Below, piece by piece: positions 23,571 through 37,319 of a stretch of 64,000 nt of DNA; the first letter of the stretch is position 1; every line of letters begins with the position of its first letter. Source of the stretch: Letharia columbiana (taxonomy: Eukaryota > Ascomycota > Lecanoromycetes > Lecanorales > Parmeliaceae); contig NW_023501044.1 of NCBI RefSeq assembly GCF_014066305.1, positions 310,001 through 374,000 of the forward strand, given 5' to 3'. The notes beneath the pieces are model-generated. The model was not told where the DNA came from, did no database searches, and saw only the letters and a program-made list of their open reading frames with translations. Position numbers and translations under genes: made by a program.

Positions 23571-26483
23571 AACGCGTAGTTTATAAGATTTTATATTATA
23601 TATATATATTATTATTTAACTATTATCTTTAAATATTCGCTTTTAAAAGATAATTCTATATTTTTATAATAAATAAAATATTAAATAAAATAATTAATAA
23701 AATTTAATCTTTTATTTATTAGCTAATAATAAATCTTATAATTTAAATATTTAATTATATTTAAAATTAAAATTATAATTATTTTAATAATTATAATTAA
23801 TATAAATTAAGATTTTCTATTAATATATAATTTTTTTTAAAAGATTTATATAAGTATAATTAAAAATTAAATTTTTTTTTAAATATTAAACGCTTAGCGA
23901 GAAATATTAAAAGATTTATATTTAAATATTTATTAATTATATATTAGAATTTATTTACTTTAAATTTTAGATATAAATATCTTTACTTTTAAATAAGATA
24001 AAAAAATTATAAATTTAAAATTAAATATTATTAAGAATTATTTACTATTTTCTATTATATTTTAATTATTTATAATTATTAATATATAAAATAGAGTTAA
24101 GATAAATTTTTTCTTTTAAAATAATAAGAGTATTTTATTATCTCGCTAAATCTATTAATTAAATTAAAGTTTATATATTATTTTTATATAAATTTCTAAT
24201 CGCGTATTAAATAATATTTTATTATTAAATTCTTTAAATATAATTTAATTAAGAAAAGAATCTATTATATAAAAAATTATAAATTACGATATATATTTTT
24301 ATAGTAATAAAGAATTCTAATTATCTTTTTAATTATTATTATTTAAAAATAATTATAATAGCGAAAAATATTTATATTTTTATTTTTAATTTAGAATTAA
24401 AATTATATAATTAGTTTATTAAGATTTTAAATCTAAATAATCTATATCTTTATAAAAATATTTAAATCGCTTAAATATATTAATAATATTCTTATATATT
24501 AATTTAATATTAATAAGCTTAAAAGTTCTTTATATCTCTTTACTCGCTTTATTAAATATAAATCTATATTTTATTCTATTATAATTTTTAAATTATTATC
24601 TAATCGATTCTAGTAATAATAATTTTTTTTTATTCTTAAATATTTATACTATATAATTTCTAAAAATTATATATTTTATTTTAATAAAAAATATATATAA
24701 GAGAAGAAGATAGAATTTTTTTTTAGATTTTATAATTAAAGATAATTAATAAATAAGTTTAATATAAGTAAGATTAATATATAAATAACGAGTTTATTTA
24801 AATATAGATTAAAATATTAAAATTAAAATTAATATAAAAAAAAATTATATTAATAAAAATTATTTTAGCGATTTTCTTTTAATTTTTTTTTATAAATTAT
24901 ATAAGATTTCTACGTAATAAGAATAAATATTTTTTAAAAATTTCATATATCTTTATAAATTTCTAAAAATTTAATTTTTTTTCTAATAAATTTAATTATA
25001 ATTTATTATACTCGTTATTATAATAAAAAAATATTAATAAATATTTTAATATTTTATATTTATATCTTTTCTATTAATATTAAGAAAAAATCTATATTCT
25101 TTAAAAAAAATTAAAGATTTTTAAATTACTTAATTTTTTAATTAATAATATTTAATTATATATCGATAATTATATTTTTATTTTTTTTCTTTATATTAAA
25201 TTACTTATTACGCTTTATATTAATATTCTTAATAAAATTTAAAATTAAAATTATATTTAATAAATTTAATTATTTATAAAATTTATTCTTTTCGATATAA
25301 TATAAAAAATATTATATATAAATATTAATTATAATATTAGAAAGATATTAGAATAATAATAATAATAATTGAAATTTATAATAAATATTTTAATTATATA
25401 TAATATATTTAATAATTCTCTCTTCTATTTTCTTTTTTTTTAAAAATAATTATTTAATATTAAAAGAAAGTTAGAAGTTTTTTTATATCTATAAATTTCG
25501 CTATTATATTTATATTATTTTATTTTTTTAAAATTATTTTTAATAATTTATATATATTTAAACTTATTAAATATTAATATAATTTTATTATATTTTTATT
25601 TTTAAAATATTTATTTATTTTTTATTATTTTTTATTATTATTTAAATTTTTAAAATATTTTTATTTTTTTAGAGATAATATAATAGAATAAATTAAAATT
25701 ATTATCTTTATTAATAGTATTAGCTTTTATAATATTAAGAAATAATAAAAAATATATAAATTTACTTATTTAATTAAATTTTTATTTAAGATACTTATAA
25801 TAATAATTTTTATATAAAAAGCTTATTATAAGATATTAAAGAGTATATTATAAAAAGTATATTAATATTATAATAGAAATAATAAGAAAATTTAAATAAA
25901 ATTATATTATTATAAAAAATAATATAATTAGAATATAAGAAAATTTAAAAATACGCTAATAAAAAAATAGACTAATTTACTAACGCGTTTTTTTATTTTT
26001 TTAAAATTTTATTTATAAATATATTTAATATTAATTTTTAATATTATAAAGTTAAATTTTAATTAAATTTTTTTAAATTTAATAATCTAATTAAAATAGT
26101 TAAAAATTATTATTAATAATAGATTTTTTATAGCTTTTATATAATATTAGATATCTATTTTAAACTTTTAAAAATTTAAATTTAAAAATTCTATAAAATA
26201 AATTTATCTTTTTTAAGATTTTATTTTATACTTTTAATTTATTATACGTGTTTTCTTTTTTAAAAAATTATTAAAAAGATAATTAGAATATTAATTAAAT
26301 CGCTTATTTTTAAAATATTATTTATTTTATATTTATATTTAAAAAGATATAATAATAAATATAAATATCTTTAATTAAGAATTTTTATTAATAAACTTTT
26401 AATTAATTAATTAATTTTTTAATTTTAAAGAAATATTAAATTAGCTAGAAGATTTTAAAAGTAATAAATTAATTTTTTTTTAA
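23571..26483. other. Long RIPed stretch with no recognised gene
   Basis: Almost pure A/T with scattered CG. The minus strand around 23870-24700 gives fragmentary Lys/Tyr/Leu-rich text between stops that I cannot assign. It could be a continuation of the MULE region or another decayed element. No terminal repeats were found at either edge. Confidence 0.45.
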
Positions 26484-26493
26484 AGTAATTAAT

Positions 26494-27510
26494 ACTAGTC
26501 GAAAAGATATAATATATTTTATAGAATATTTTATATTAAGTAATATTATATCGTATTCGAGTATAGTATAAATAGAGTCGAATATTATTTTATTTTTCTA
26601 AAATAAGTTCGAAATCTTAATGAGATATATTACGATATAATATATCTATAATATTATATTATAAAATAGTATATATATAAGATATCTTATTAGAATTTCT
26701 ATATTTAGAAGTATAAAGTAGCTATTCTAATTATTATTCTAATTAATAGTTAATCGTATTTACTTCTATTCGATATATTATTATAGCTATTATTATTATA
26801 GCTAATACTATTATAGCTAATACTATTAAATCTATTACTACTATAACTATTACTATTATAGCTATTACTATTATAACTATTACTTACTATTATAACTATT
26901 ATTACTATAGCTACTATCAAAATATAATCTCTATATATCTTAATTATCGTATTCTTTAGTTATTTAATTTTATACTATATTTAAAATCTAGTCTCGAAGA
27001 GATTTTAAAGAATTAATTCGTTCGTTCTATATATTATATATTTAATATTTTAATAGCTATTACTACTATAACTATTATTATTTATTATTTAAATAATCTA
27101 TTATTATATAATAGCTATAATAGTAATAATTATAATAGTAATAGTTATAATAGTAATAGCTATAATAATAATAACTATAATAGTAATAGTTATAATAGTA
27201 GTAGTATAATAGTAGTAGTTATAATAGTATTAGCTATAATAGTATTAGCTATAATAGTATTAGTTATAATAAACTAGAATAATAACTAGAATAGCTACTT
27301 ATACTTCTAAATATAGAAATCTTAATAAAATATTTTATATATATATTATTTTATAATATAATATTATAGATATATTATATCGTAATATATTTCGTTAAGA
27401 TTTTATATTATATTAGATATAAGATTATATAAATCTTAATAACTTATATTATATTAGAGTATAATATAATAGATTAATATTTTATATTATATTATATCTT
27501 TTCGACTAGT
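26494..27510. mobile_element. MULE-derived MITE, copy M2
   Basis: The element is 1017 bp. It opens ACTAGTCGAAAAGATATAAT and closes ATATCTTTTCGACTAGT, with about 230 bp of inverted repeat on each side. A perfect 10-bp duplication, agtaattaat, lies at 26484-26493 and 27511-27520, within the 9-11 bp typical of Mutator-like elements. The interior holds ctattactattatag arrays and a core of about 130 bp that aligns to the unmutated island at 11331-11465. Non-coding. Confidence 0.9.
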
Positions 27511-27834
27511 AGTAATTAATTAGAAAATTCTAGAGATATTTAATTAGAAAATTCTAGAAATAATTAGTTATAAAGTTTTAAAAGTAATTAATTAATAGAT
27601 TTAAATAATAATTTATTAATAAATTTAATTATATTAAAAAAAGAAAAGCTAGACTTTATTATAAAAAAAGTTTAAAACTAAAGATTTATAATATATAATA
27701 AGAATAGTAATATTATAATCTAATAATAAATTTTATATTAATTTTATATAAATTTATTAATTTTAATATATAAGTAATTAATATAATTAGAAAAAGAAGA
27801 AATAACTTTTATAATTCTAATTATTATAATAAAA

Positions 27835-28830
27835 AAAGATTTAAATATAATTTTCTCTTTTCTAATTATTATTCTAATTCTCTAATTTACTAAATTAAAT
27901 AAATTTAGAAATATATTACTAAAAATAAAAGATTAATATATATATTTAATAATAATATATTTAATAATAATAATAATACTTTATTTTAAAGTTAGATTAA
28001 TTTTTAATCTCGAGATATTAATTATAAGAATAGAAGTTTTAATAATATATATAATAAAAATATTAAAAATATTAAAAATATTAAAATTAAAAAATATTTA
28101 TTTATAAATAAATTATTAAAAAAAATATATATAATAAGAAATTTAAAAAGAGAAAATCTATTATATTTTCTACGACGATTATAATAGATAAAAAAGTATT
28201 TTAAATATTATTAATAATAAAAATAGCTAGAAAGTTAAGTAATAAAACTTTTAAAAAATTTATTATAAATAAAAAGAGTATAGATAAAAAGAAAAGCGCT
28301 ATTAATTATATATTTAAAATAAAAAAATTATATATATTTAATTAGATAGTAAATTTAATTTTATATATATTTTTAATTATCTTTCTAATTATAGCTTATT
28401 AATTATTATTTTTTATAAAATTAAATATTTTTAGAAGTTAACTACGCTATTAATTTCGAAAACTTTATTTTAAAAATTTATTTAAAAAAATTTAATAATT
28501 ATAAAAGAAAGATTTAAGAATAATATTAAATATTATTAATAAAGTTCTATTATTAAAATAATATAAAAGATAATAAAATCTTTTCTATCTAATAATTCTT
28601 TAAATAAAACTTTTTATTATTTTTATATAAAATTTATTAATAATAAAATATAGATATTTAATTATTAATAATTTATAATAAACGCGTAATATTATAAATT
28701 AAAAATATATTACTTTTATATAAATTTTTAAAATTATATAATATTAAATTATATATAAATATAAAGATAAATTAAAAGCTTATAATATAATTTAGATAAA
28801 TTATTAAATTATTATAAATAATAAAATAAT
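27835..28830 (+). repeat. Repeat D, copy 1
   Basis: About 1 kb recurs as 43918-44413 plus 51549-52032, where a Copia element has been inserted in the middle. Start landmark: ctcttttctaattattattcta; end landmark: attattaaattattataaataata. It is probably a decayed element. No frame is recognisable. The short stretch before it (27521-27834) shows nothing I can name. Confidence 0.75.
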
Positions 28831-28859
28831 TTTTTTTATAATTAAATTATTAATTTTTT

Positions 28860-29990
28860 TAATTTATAATATAACTCTTAATTATAATATTAATTATAAG
28901 ATTATATTCTACTTCGAATTTTAATTATTTTTAAAATTAATATTATATAATATATTTAATTTATAATTTAAAAAATTTATATTATATTAAAAAATTAATA
29001 TTATTTATTATTATAAAATTATTTATATTATAATTATAATTTTAATATAAATATATATTATATTTTCTTATCTAATTAATAATAATTATATTTTTTTATA
29101 AATTCTTATTATTATTTTAAAAAATAAAAGATTTTATTAAAGTTTATATATATTTAATTCTTATATTAATTCTTAATTTAGAATTCTAATTATCTTTATA
29201 ATTAATATTATATAAAATAATTAATTTATAATTCTAAAAAATTATATTATATTAAAAAATTAAAATAAATTATTTTTATAAAATTATTTATATTAAAATA
29301 ATAGTTTTAATATAGATATTTATTATACTTATTTATTTAATTAATAAATATTATATTTATATAATAAATTCTTATTATTATCTTAGAAAATAAAAGATTT
29401 TAATTAAAATCTATAAGATATTTATTTATTATCTTAATTTTAAAATTATATTTAATTTAGAATTCTAATTATCTTTATAATTAATATTAAATAAAATATT
29501 TAATTTATAATTTTAAAAAATTATATTATATTAAAAAATAGAAATAACTTATTCTTATAAAATAGTATATATTATTATTATAATTTTTATATAAATATAT
29601 ATTATACTTTTTTATTTAATTAATAAATACTCTAATTATATAATAAGTTCTTATTATTATTTTAAAAAAAAATAAAATATTTTAATTATAATTTATAAGA
29701 TATTTAATTATTATATTAATTTTAAAATTATACTTAATTTTAATTCTAATTATTTTTATAATTAATATTATATAAAGTATTTAATTTATATTTTTAAAAA
29801 ATTATATTATATTAAAAATTATATTTTATTAAATTATAAAAAAAATCTATTAATATAAAATTATAAATATTATAAGTATAGTTTAAATATCTTATTTTCT
29901 TATTTAATTAATAAGTATTATATTTAATAATAGATTTCTATTATTATTTTAAAAAATAAAAGATTCTATTAAAATCTATAAGATATTATA
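28860..29990 (+). repeat. Tandem array of ~255-290 bp units
   Basis: Four degenerate direct units carry aattctaattatctttata and ttataatattaaaaa-type blocks. Successive starts of the shared block lie near 28916, 29170, 29461 and 29740. The last unit's end is repeated at 53735-53820. Its composition is almost entirely A/T. Confidence 0.7.
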
Positions 29991-29999
29991 TTTTTTATA

Positions 30000-30351
30000 A
30001 ATAAAGATTTATAAATTAAATTAAATTTTTTTTTAATTAGAGTTATTAAGTAAATAGATAAATAATTTTTAATAAGCGAACTTTAATAAGCGAGTTATTC
30101 GATTATCGAGTAAACTTTAATAAATACTATTTAAATTCTTTATACTCTAATAATTATTAGATTAAATTTAAAAATTCTTTTTTTATTTAAAAGTTTTTAT
30201 TTTATTTTATAATTTAAAAAAAAATCTTAAAATTTTAATAGAAAATAAAAAAGTTATTTTAAAATTAAATAATATATATTTATTTTTTAATTAAAGTTAT
30301 TTAATTATATTTTTTTTATAATTATAAATATTAATTTATTTATTTATAATA
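30000..30351 (+). repeat. Short A-type repeat, truncated variant
   Basis: It starts AATAAAGATTTATAAATTAA (RIP form of the family start) and ends ...tatttatttataata just before element E. The same variant with the same truncated end is at 53822-54176. Confidence 0.7.
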
Positions 30352-33300
30352 AGTAAAGGCCTATAAATTAAATTTATAAAGTTAAATTTTTTTATTTTTC
30401 TAAGTTAAATGAAGTTGGATTTTTCTAAGTTAAATGAAATTTTAGTTTTAGTTCTAAGTTAAATTAAACTCTAATCGCTTACTATACGTTTTTAACTTAC
30501 TTTTATTATTATAAATCTAATAAAAAAGATAAAAGCTTTAACTCTAAATTAAATTAAATTTTATTTACTTTCTATATAATAAATAATCTACTTCTATTAC
30601 TATAAATCGCTAATTAATTATATTTTTATTTAAAAAAGTAATATCTACTTAATAATTTTATTTTTAATATATCTCATTAATCGAGTAAATTATTTTCTTA
30701 ATAAATTATTTAAAATTATAATTAATAGACTAATTTTATTAATAACTTAATTTAGAATTATATATAATTAATTATAAATAAAAATCTCGAGATATAGATA
30801 TAGATCGATCTACTATAATAATTAATCTTAAGATTTATTAATTATTATACTAAAGACTAATTAGATTAGAAATTAAATATATTAAAAGAGAGTATATAAA
30901 TCGTTTAAATTAGACGAAGCTAGAGGAATATATAATATATAATATTATTTATTATTATATTTATTTCTAAGAATATAATAATTAAGTATCTTAGATTTAA
31001 TATATTTAATTTATAAATATATTTTATTATATAAATCTATACGCTACTCTAAATTTCTTAATAGTAATATTATATAATTTTATTTTAACTTTAAATAATA
31101 AAATAAAAGCGAGATTAATTTAAAGATATTTATTATTTTAGTAAATAGAAGAAAGCTATCTTTCTTATTAACGATTTAATCTCTACTATTATAAACGATT
31201 TTAACTTTAAAAAACTTATTAAGAACTTAATTATTAAATTAAACGATATTCTTATTAAGAATATAAAGAATCGCTTTAAATATATAGAAATTAGCTATTC
31301 GATATAAATTAAAATTATTATAAATAGTATTAATTAGCTAAATACTAGAGTTATCTAATAATTACTTAATAGATTAATTAATCGCTTTTTATTCTTCGAA
31401 GCTTACTAAGATATTATTATCTATATCTAATAGTTTTTAAGCGAATTTCTTTATATTAATTTAATCTTAATTAATTAAATTAAGATTTCGAAGTCTTATA
31501 TTTTTTATTAATTTAAGAATTTAAATATAATTTTAAAGATAAGACGTTTTTAATATAATCTAAGCGATATAATTTAATTTAATACTCTTAATAGTTAGAA
31601 GAATTTAATAAAAATTATCGTTAAAATATATAATTATATTATTAAAAGAAGTAAGATTCTTTCGAATATCTTAGAGTATATAATTAATAATCTCGATATC
31701 GTAGTAGTTTTATATAGAGATCTCGTCTTAGAAAATAAGCTCGATTATCTTTAATAATTAAGCTAAATTAGACTTTATCGATATATTATAATTAAATTAA
31801 ATAATAGTATTAAGAGAGATTTTAAAGCGAGAATAAGTAATAAGACTATTTTAAAGAAGAATAAAGGCGATATTAGATATAGTTATAGTAATAACTATTT
31901 TAAAGTTATTTTATACTCTTTATAATATAATATTCTAAAGTATAGTTTTATTAATATCTTTATAATTATTAAGAAAGAAGAGTTAGTTATTAAAATAAGA
32001 GATCGCGTTTTAAATAGCGTTAGTTATAATAATTTAATTATTATTAAAACTTATTTATATTTAATCTTAAATATTAATTTAATAGCTATATACTTTATAT
32101 AAGAGTTAATTTTAATTATTAATATAATACTATTTATAATCTCGCTAGATTATAAATAAATTAAAGTTAATAATAAGACTAATATTCTTTATAGAGCTAG
32201 TATTTTTTTTTAAATAAATTTATATTAAATAAAGATAGAAGTCTTCGACGATAGCTTATTTATATTATATATCGTTTAATAGAAGAAGAATATAATATTA
32301 AATTTAAAGAAAATAAATAAAATTATTAAATAATCTAAATAAAGAAAAATATATATTAATTAAGAAATATATATAAAGTATAAAAGAAGAACTAAATTAT
32401 TTATAAGTAAAAAAGAAAAAATACGTCTAACGCGAAAAGTTTTAATAATTAAAAAAAGAATATTATATTTAAAAAAGATATAATATTTTAAAATTATTAT
32501 TAGCGCGGAAATCTTTTTATTTTATAATTTAAAATACTTTAATTTATAAAAGAAATTATTAAGAAAAAATATATCTAGCGTAAAAAGTTTTAATATATAA
32601 GAAAAGAAATATTATATTAAAAAAAGTTATAATATTTTAATATTATCGTTAGCGCGATAAGCTATTTATACTACGCTTAAAGTTTTTCTACTTAATAAAA
32701 AAGAAATTATATATATATCTTATTTTATAATTATTTTATAAATTTAAAGAGTTATTAAGTTTATATTATAGTAGAATTATTATAAAAAGATTTTATAAGT
32801 AATATTCTTTCTATTAGACCGCTACTTTATTTAATATTTAATCTTATTTAATATTATTATAAAATAAATTTCTTATTATATAAATATTATAGTAAAAAAA
32901 AAAAATATTATTATTTATTATACGTAAGTCTTCGAAGAATATAGAGTTTAATATATTTAGAAGAAGATATTATAGATAGAAGAGCTTCTTAGCGTTTAAA
33001 TTAATATAGTATATCTTTATAATAATATCTCTACGTCTCTTACGTAAACTCTATTTAAATATATCTTACTTATTTTTTTTTAGATATATTAATTTAATAG
33101 ATCGATATAGAAGAGATCTTCTACTCGTCTTCGCTATTAATATTATTAATTTAGCTAAAAAAAGATTATTAGCTTAATCTAATATTTATCTATAATATTA
33201 ACTATCTAATTTAAATTATTATTATTATTAAATATTATATTATATTAATTCGAAAGATAAATAAATAATTATTTAATAGAAGAATTATAATTATATAATT

Positions 33301-36300
33301 TAAAGCTAAATATCCTTTAATAGACTTTCGTAGAGCCTACTTATCGTATATTTTAATATTTTTAAATCTTATTTATCTAATCTAAGTCTATATTATCTTA
33401 ATCTATATTATTTTTATACTTTATTTAAAAACTAGTTTAATCGCTACTCTTATAAATATATTTAAAAATATATTTATAGATTTTAATATTAATATAGATC
33501 TTTATATTAATATAAGTATTATATTTAATTAATAAATAGAAACTATAGAATATTATCTAGTAATTTTATTTAATTTTATTATCTAATATTTTAATAGACC
33601 TACGTCGATAATATATAAGATATTTAAAATTTAATTTAAAAACGATATAGTCGCTAAAGTTCTTCGAAAATTATTTATTATATATATTTTTATCTAAGTC
33701 TTAATAAAATAAAATAATATCTATTCTATTAATAGTATATTAATTATAATTCTTATAAAGTATATATCTAATAACGATCGTATAGAGATTAAGAAATAAA
33801 TTTTAATTAGAAATCTTAGTATTAATAGCGATATCTATCTTAGCGACGTTAAAGAATTAATCTTTAGAATATAATATAATAAGAATATAGATATATGATA
33901 AGCCTCGTTTTTGAAATTCTATAATATAGATATAGGCGAGAACTTAATTTATTATTTATAAAGTTAGTTAGAGTTAGAGCTAATCGATATTTTAACTAAT
34001 TATACTTCGCCTTTATAAAGATAAATTTTTTTTTTAAATAATATCGTAGGGCTAATTAATAGAAATTACGGCGTATAGAAAGTTAAATTATATTAGAAGT
34101 ATTCTTAGAGACTATTATCTATATTAATCGTCTAACTAATATATCGTCTAAGAGGTTATCTTATTAAATAAAAAGAAGAAGAATTACTATACTATAATAG
34201 GGGTAAGAAAAATAAAAATATATCTAGTATCTTCCCCTTTAGAATATTATTTATAAAGGTTTTTAGCTTTAATCTAAATATTCTAGTAATTAAATTAAGT
34301 CGATTAGTAGTTTATTCGTTAAGTAAAAAGTTTTTAATAATCTCGATCTATTTTAAATTATAGATAAAAGTTATAAAGAGATTTAGTTAATTAAACTTAG
34401 TAAATAGAGTAATAATATTCTAATAGAGCTATTTTATAAATTATAGATCTTCTTAATAGAAAAAAGAAAGAATAATATATTATTTATTAGTTTAATTATT
34501 TATAGTAGCTCTATTAATATAAGTATTAATAACTACTTAATAGATATTAATTTAAATAATCTTCTAATTTATCTTTAATTAATAGAGTTTATTACTTTCG
34601 ATAATTATATAAATATTATAAATAAAATACTATAGTAATCTATTATAGTAAAGAAAACGATTAAACTTATTAGAATAATTTTATATTATATATTTATAGA
34701 AAGTTAGCGATTAATAGAATAGAAGAAATAAATAGTATAGATCTATAATATAAGATAAGCGTTATTTATATAGAGTTATTTTAATTAATAATTCCTCTAA
34801 CTCGTAGAATAGCTTCGTTATTTCTACTTCGCTAAATAAGAAAACTCTTATTTAATATATTATCTATATAAGATATATTATTATATTATAACTATATATT
34901 AGATAGAAAAATAAGAAAATAGCGTAAGAGTATATAGATTAAATACTAATATGAAATACTAAATCTCTTATTACTTTAAATCTTTATTAATATATTTCTA
35001 ATTTTAAATATATCTAGTAAGTTATTAATATTATCCTCTTAGACGATAGTAAATTTATTTAAAATAGAATAATTATAGATATATGAATTATAGTATTATA
35101 AATTCTTATAAAGTAGCTTATAATCTCTTATATTTAAATTAATCTTTAGTCTTTTAAATATTAATTTAAAAGTATTAATATAGAGAATAATACTTTTAAG
35201 AATTATAGCTATTTTATAATAAAGTATTTAATTAATATAATTATAATAGCTATATCTAGTAAAGTTAATATAAAAAACGCGATTAAAAGAAAGTTATATC
35301 GTATTATAAATTAATTTTAAATATTATTTATAATATAGATTTAATTAAAGATCGATTTTTCGTTTTTTAAAGGCGCTAGAATAGATATATAAGTAATAAT
35401 TACTTTTTAAATTTTATATATATAGAAAGTAATTAAAAAATTAATAATAATCTATTATAAGGCTATAAAGACTATATTATTATATTAAACGCTATAATAA
35501 TAAAATTCTTTATAATTATTAATAAAATTTAAGATCTCTAATATTAAAGAATAAAGAATTTAATTAATAATATACTCGCTAGAGTTAATTAAATCATTTA
35601 TACTTATTTTAATACTCTTATAACTTTATTCTATATTATTTACTTCTTAATCGATATCTATTTTAAATATATTAACTTTAATCTTTTCGCTATTATAGTA
35701 TTACTTAACTATTTTATCTTTTTATAATATTATATTATAGCTATTATAAATCTAATTTATAGAATTTAAATTATATTATATAAACTCTATAATATATAGA
35801 TAATACGTAATATAATTAATAAGTCTTATTAAAGGCTAAGTAGAATCTAAAGAAAAGTTAAAAGATAGATTAAAAGAACGTAGATTGTCGAAATCGTTAT
35901 TAAAGAAGTCTATTAATAGGTTTTATAATAGAGGATTTTTAATAGCGTCTTCCTCTCGTTTAAAAGCTTTTTTTTAACGATATTTAAGATTTAATATACG
36001 TTAAGAGATTTTAAAATAGAGTAATAAAGAATAAATAGAGAAGGAAAACGCGTTTTAAAAGATAGTATTGCTAGATTAAAAGATACTATCGCTGATTTAA
36101 AAGGAGTATATAGAGGAGAATATATCTATTTAAGCTTTTTTTAAGAATTTTCTAACGCGTTTATAAGTAGTAATAGATAGCTATTAAGCTCGCTTACGAC
36201 CTCGATTACTTATAATAATAAATTCGCTAAAAGATAATCTAAGAGTATTAATAGAGATTTTAAAAGGCGAGTAAAAGGAATATATATATCTTATAGATTT

Positions 36301-36756
36301 AACAATATAAGAGCGAGGGATAGAGAGAATAAATATATTTATATTAATGAAATTGATAGAATTAATAAAATAATAGAGAAATAAGTATTACATAAATAGA
36401 TAAAAGAATTATTATTCGATTTTATCTCGAACGTATTTAATATAACTATTATATTTAAATATTTATTTAATCTATTAATAGTAGACTAAACTTTATTATT
36501 TTTATAACGTTAGAAAGCGTAAAGCGAGCTCTATAATTTACGAAATTATAAAGTAATAGCATCTATAAAAAGCTAATTATTTCAGAGAGAAAGACTTCTA
36601 TATATAGATTTTTATAGATTTTTAATAATTGCGAACGCTAATTTATTTATTCGCGATATCTAACTAAAAAGCGTAGATTTAATAAATTTATAATTAACTA
36701 TATATATAAATTTAAGATTTTCTAATTTAGCTCTATCTTATTCTTTTATATATATT
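30352..36756. mobile_element. Element E: probable full-length parent of family A
   Basis: The element is 6405 bp. Its first ~250 bp (AGTAAAGGCCTATAAATT..., ctaagttaaat motifs) match the left end of family A. Its last ~665 bp (36091-36756, aacgcgtttataagtagtaa, cgttagaaagcgtaaagcga, final tatatatt) match A's right end. AATA flanks both ends (30348-30351, 36757-36760). The middle 5.5 kb is absent from all A copies, whose middle is tandem blocks instead. The simplest reading is that A elements are internally deleted or replaced derivatives mobilised by E-type enzymes. RIP has destroyed the frames, and no transposase class was identified. Confidence 0.6.
30601..36090 (+). pseudogene. Unidentified coding-like interior of element E
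   Basis: Read with RIP stops as Trp or Gln, the plus strand gives long protein-like runs. Near 31130-31930 there are segments such as NILEYIINNLDIVVVLYRDL and DIRYSYSNNYFKVILY. Near 33900-34240 the text is Arg/Tyr-rich. Near 34150-34420 it reads LRGYLIK*KEEELLYYNRG followed by IFPFRILFIKVFSF. I do not recognise a transposase, integrase, helicase or recombinase signature in these. The minus strand also has readable patches (about 31150-31700 and 34700-35400), so more than one gene or direction is possible. Several CG-containing codons are conserved, consistent with RIP acting only on CA/TG. Function unknown. Confidence 0.3.
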
Positions 36757-36866
36757 AATAATTTAATTAATCTAATTAAAAAGCGTAATAACTCTAAATT
36801 TATAATTAATTATATATATAAATCTAAGATTTTTAAATTTATCTTTATCTTATTCTATTATATATA
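36757..36866 (+). repeat. Extra copy of the family A right terminus
   Basis: The last ~105 bp of E (aaaaagcgtaataactctaaa... to ttattatatatatt) are repeated immediately after E. The second copy again ends at tatatatattAATA. It is a remnant of a second insertion or a terminal duplication. Confidence 0.7.
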
Positions 36867-37084
36867 TTAATAAAATTAATTATTAATTACTAATTAACTC
36901 ATTAATATATAATTAAATTTATAAATTTTTTTTTAAATTTAAATTTAAATTTTTTTTTTTTTTTTTATTATATCTATTTTATTCTTTTTTATTTAAAATT
37001 TTTAAAATTTTATAATATTAATTATTATCTTAAATTTTATACGAGCGTTATAAATTAAAATAAGAATAATAAACTTTTTATATA
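36867..37084. other. AT-rich spacer with T-runs
   Basis: Poly-T and aaattt runs (about 36925-36990) are followed by plain RIPed sequence. Nothing recognisable before the Fot1 element. Confidence 0.5.
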
Positions 37085-37135
37085 ACGTGCTTAATCGATT
37101 AACGAGAATAACTAGACTTTAAGACTCTTAATATA
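37085..37135 (+). repeat. Left inverted repeat of the Fot1 element
   Basis: It pairs with 39353-39403. The first 16 bases are identical and the rest differ mainly by transitions. Confidence 0.85.
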
Positions 37136-37319
37136 TATATTAAAAATTTAGCGATCTAATCGAATATAGTATAGATCTATCGATTAGGATTTTTCTATAA
37201 AATAATAATATTCGTAGAATACCCCGCTATTTCTTTATCGTCTTTCTTATTATTAGCTTATAATACTTAATTAAATTATTCTTCTTTCGTTATAATTTAT
37301 AAGAAGTTTCTTAGATCTA

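Noticed and set aside
30601..36090. Telomere-linked RecQ-type helicase or pogo transposase in element E
   Set aside because: Some Arg/Tyr-rich runs and an IRDRV-like block were suggestive, but no Walker, DEAH, or DDE motif could be placed in a consistent frame.
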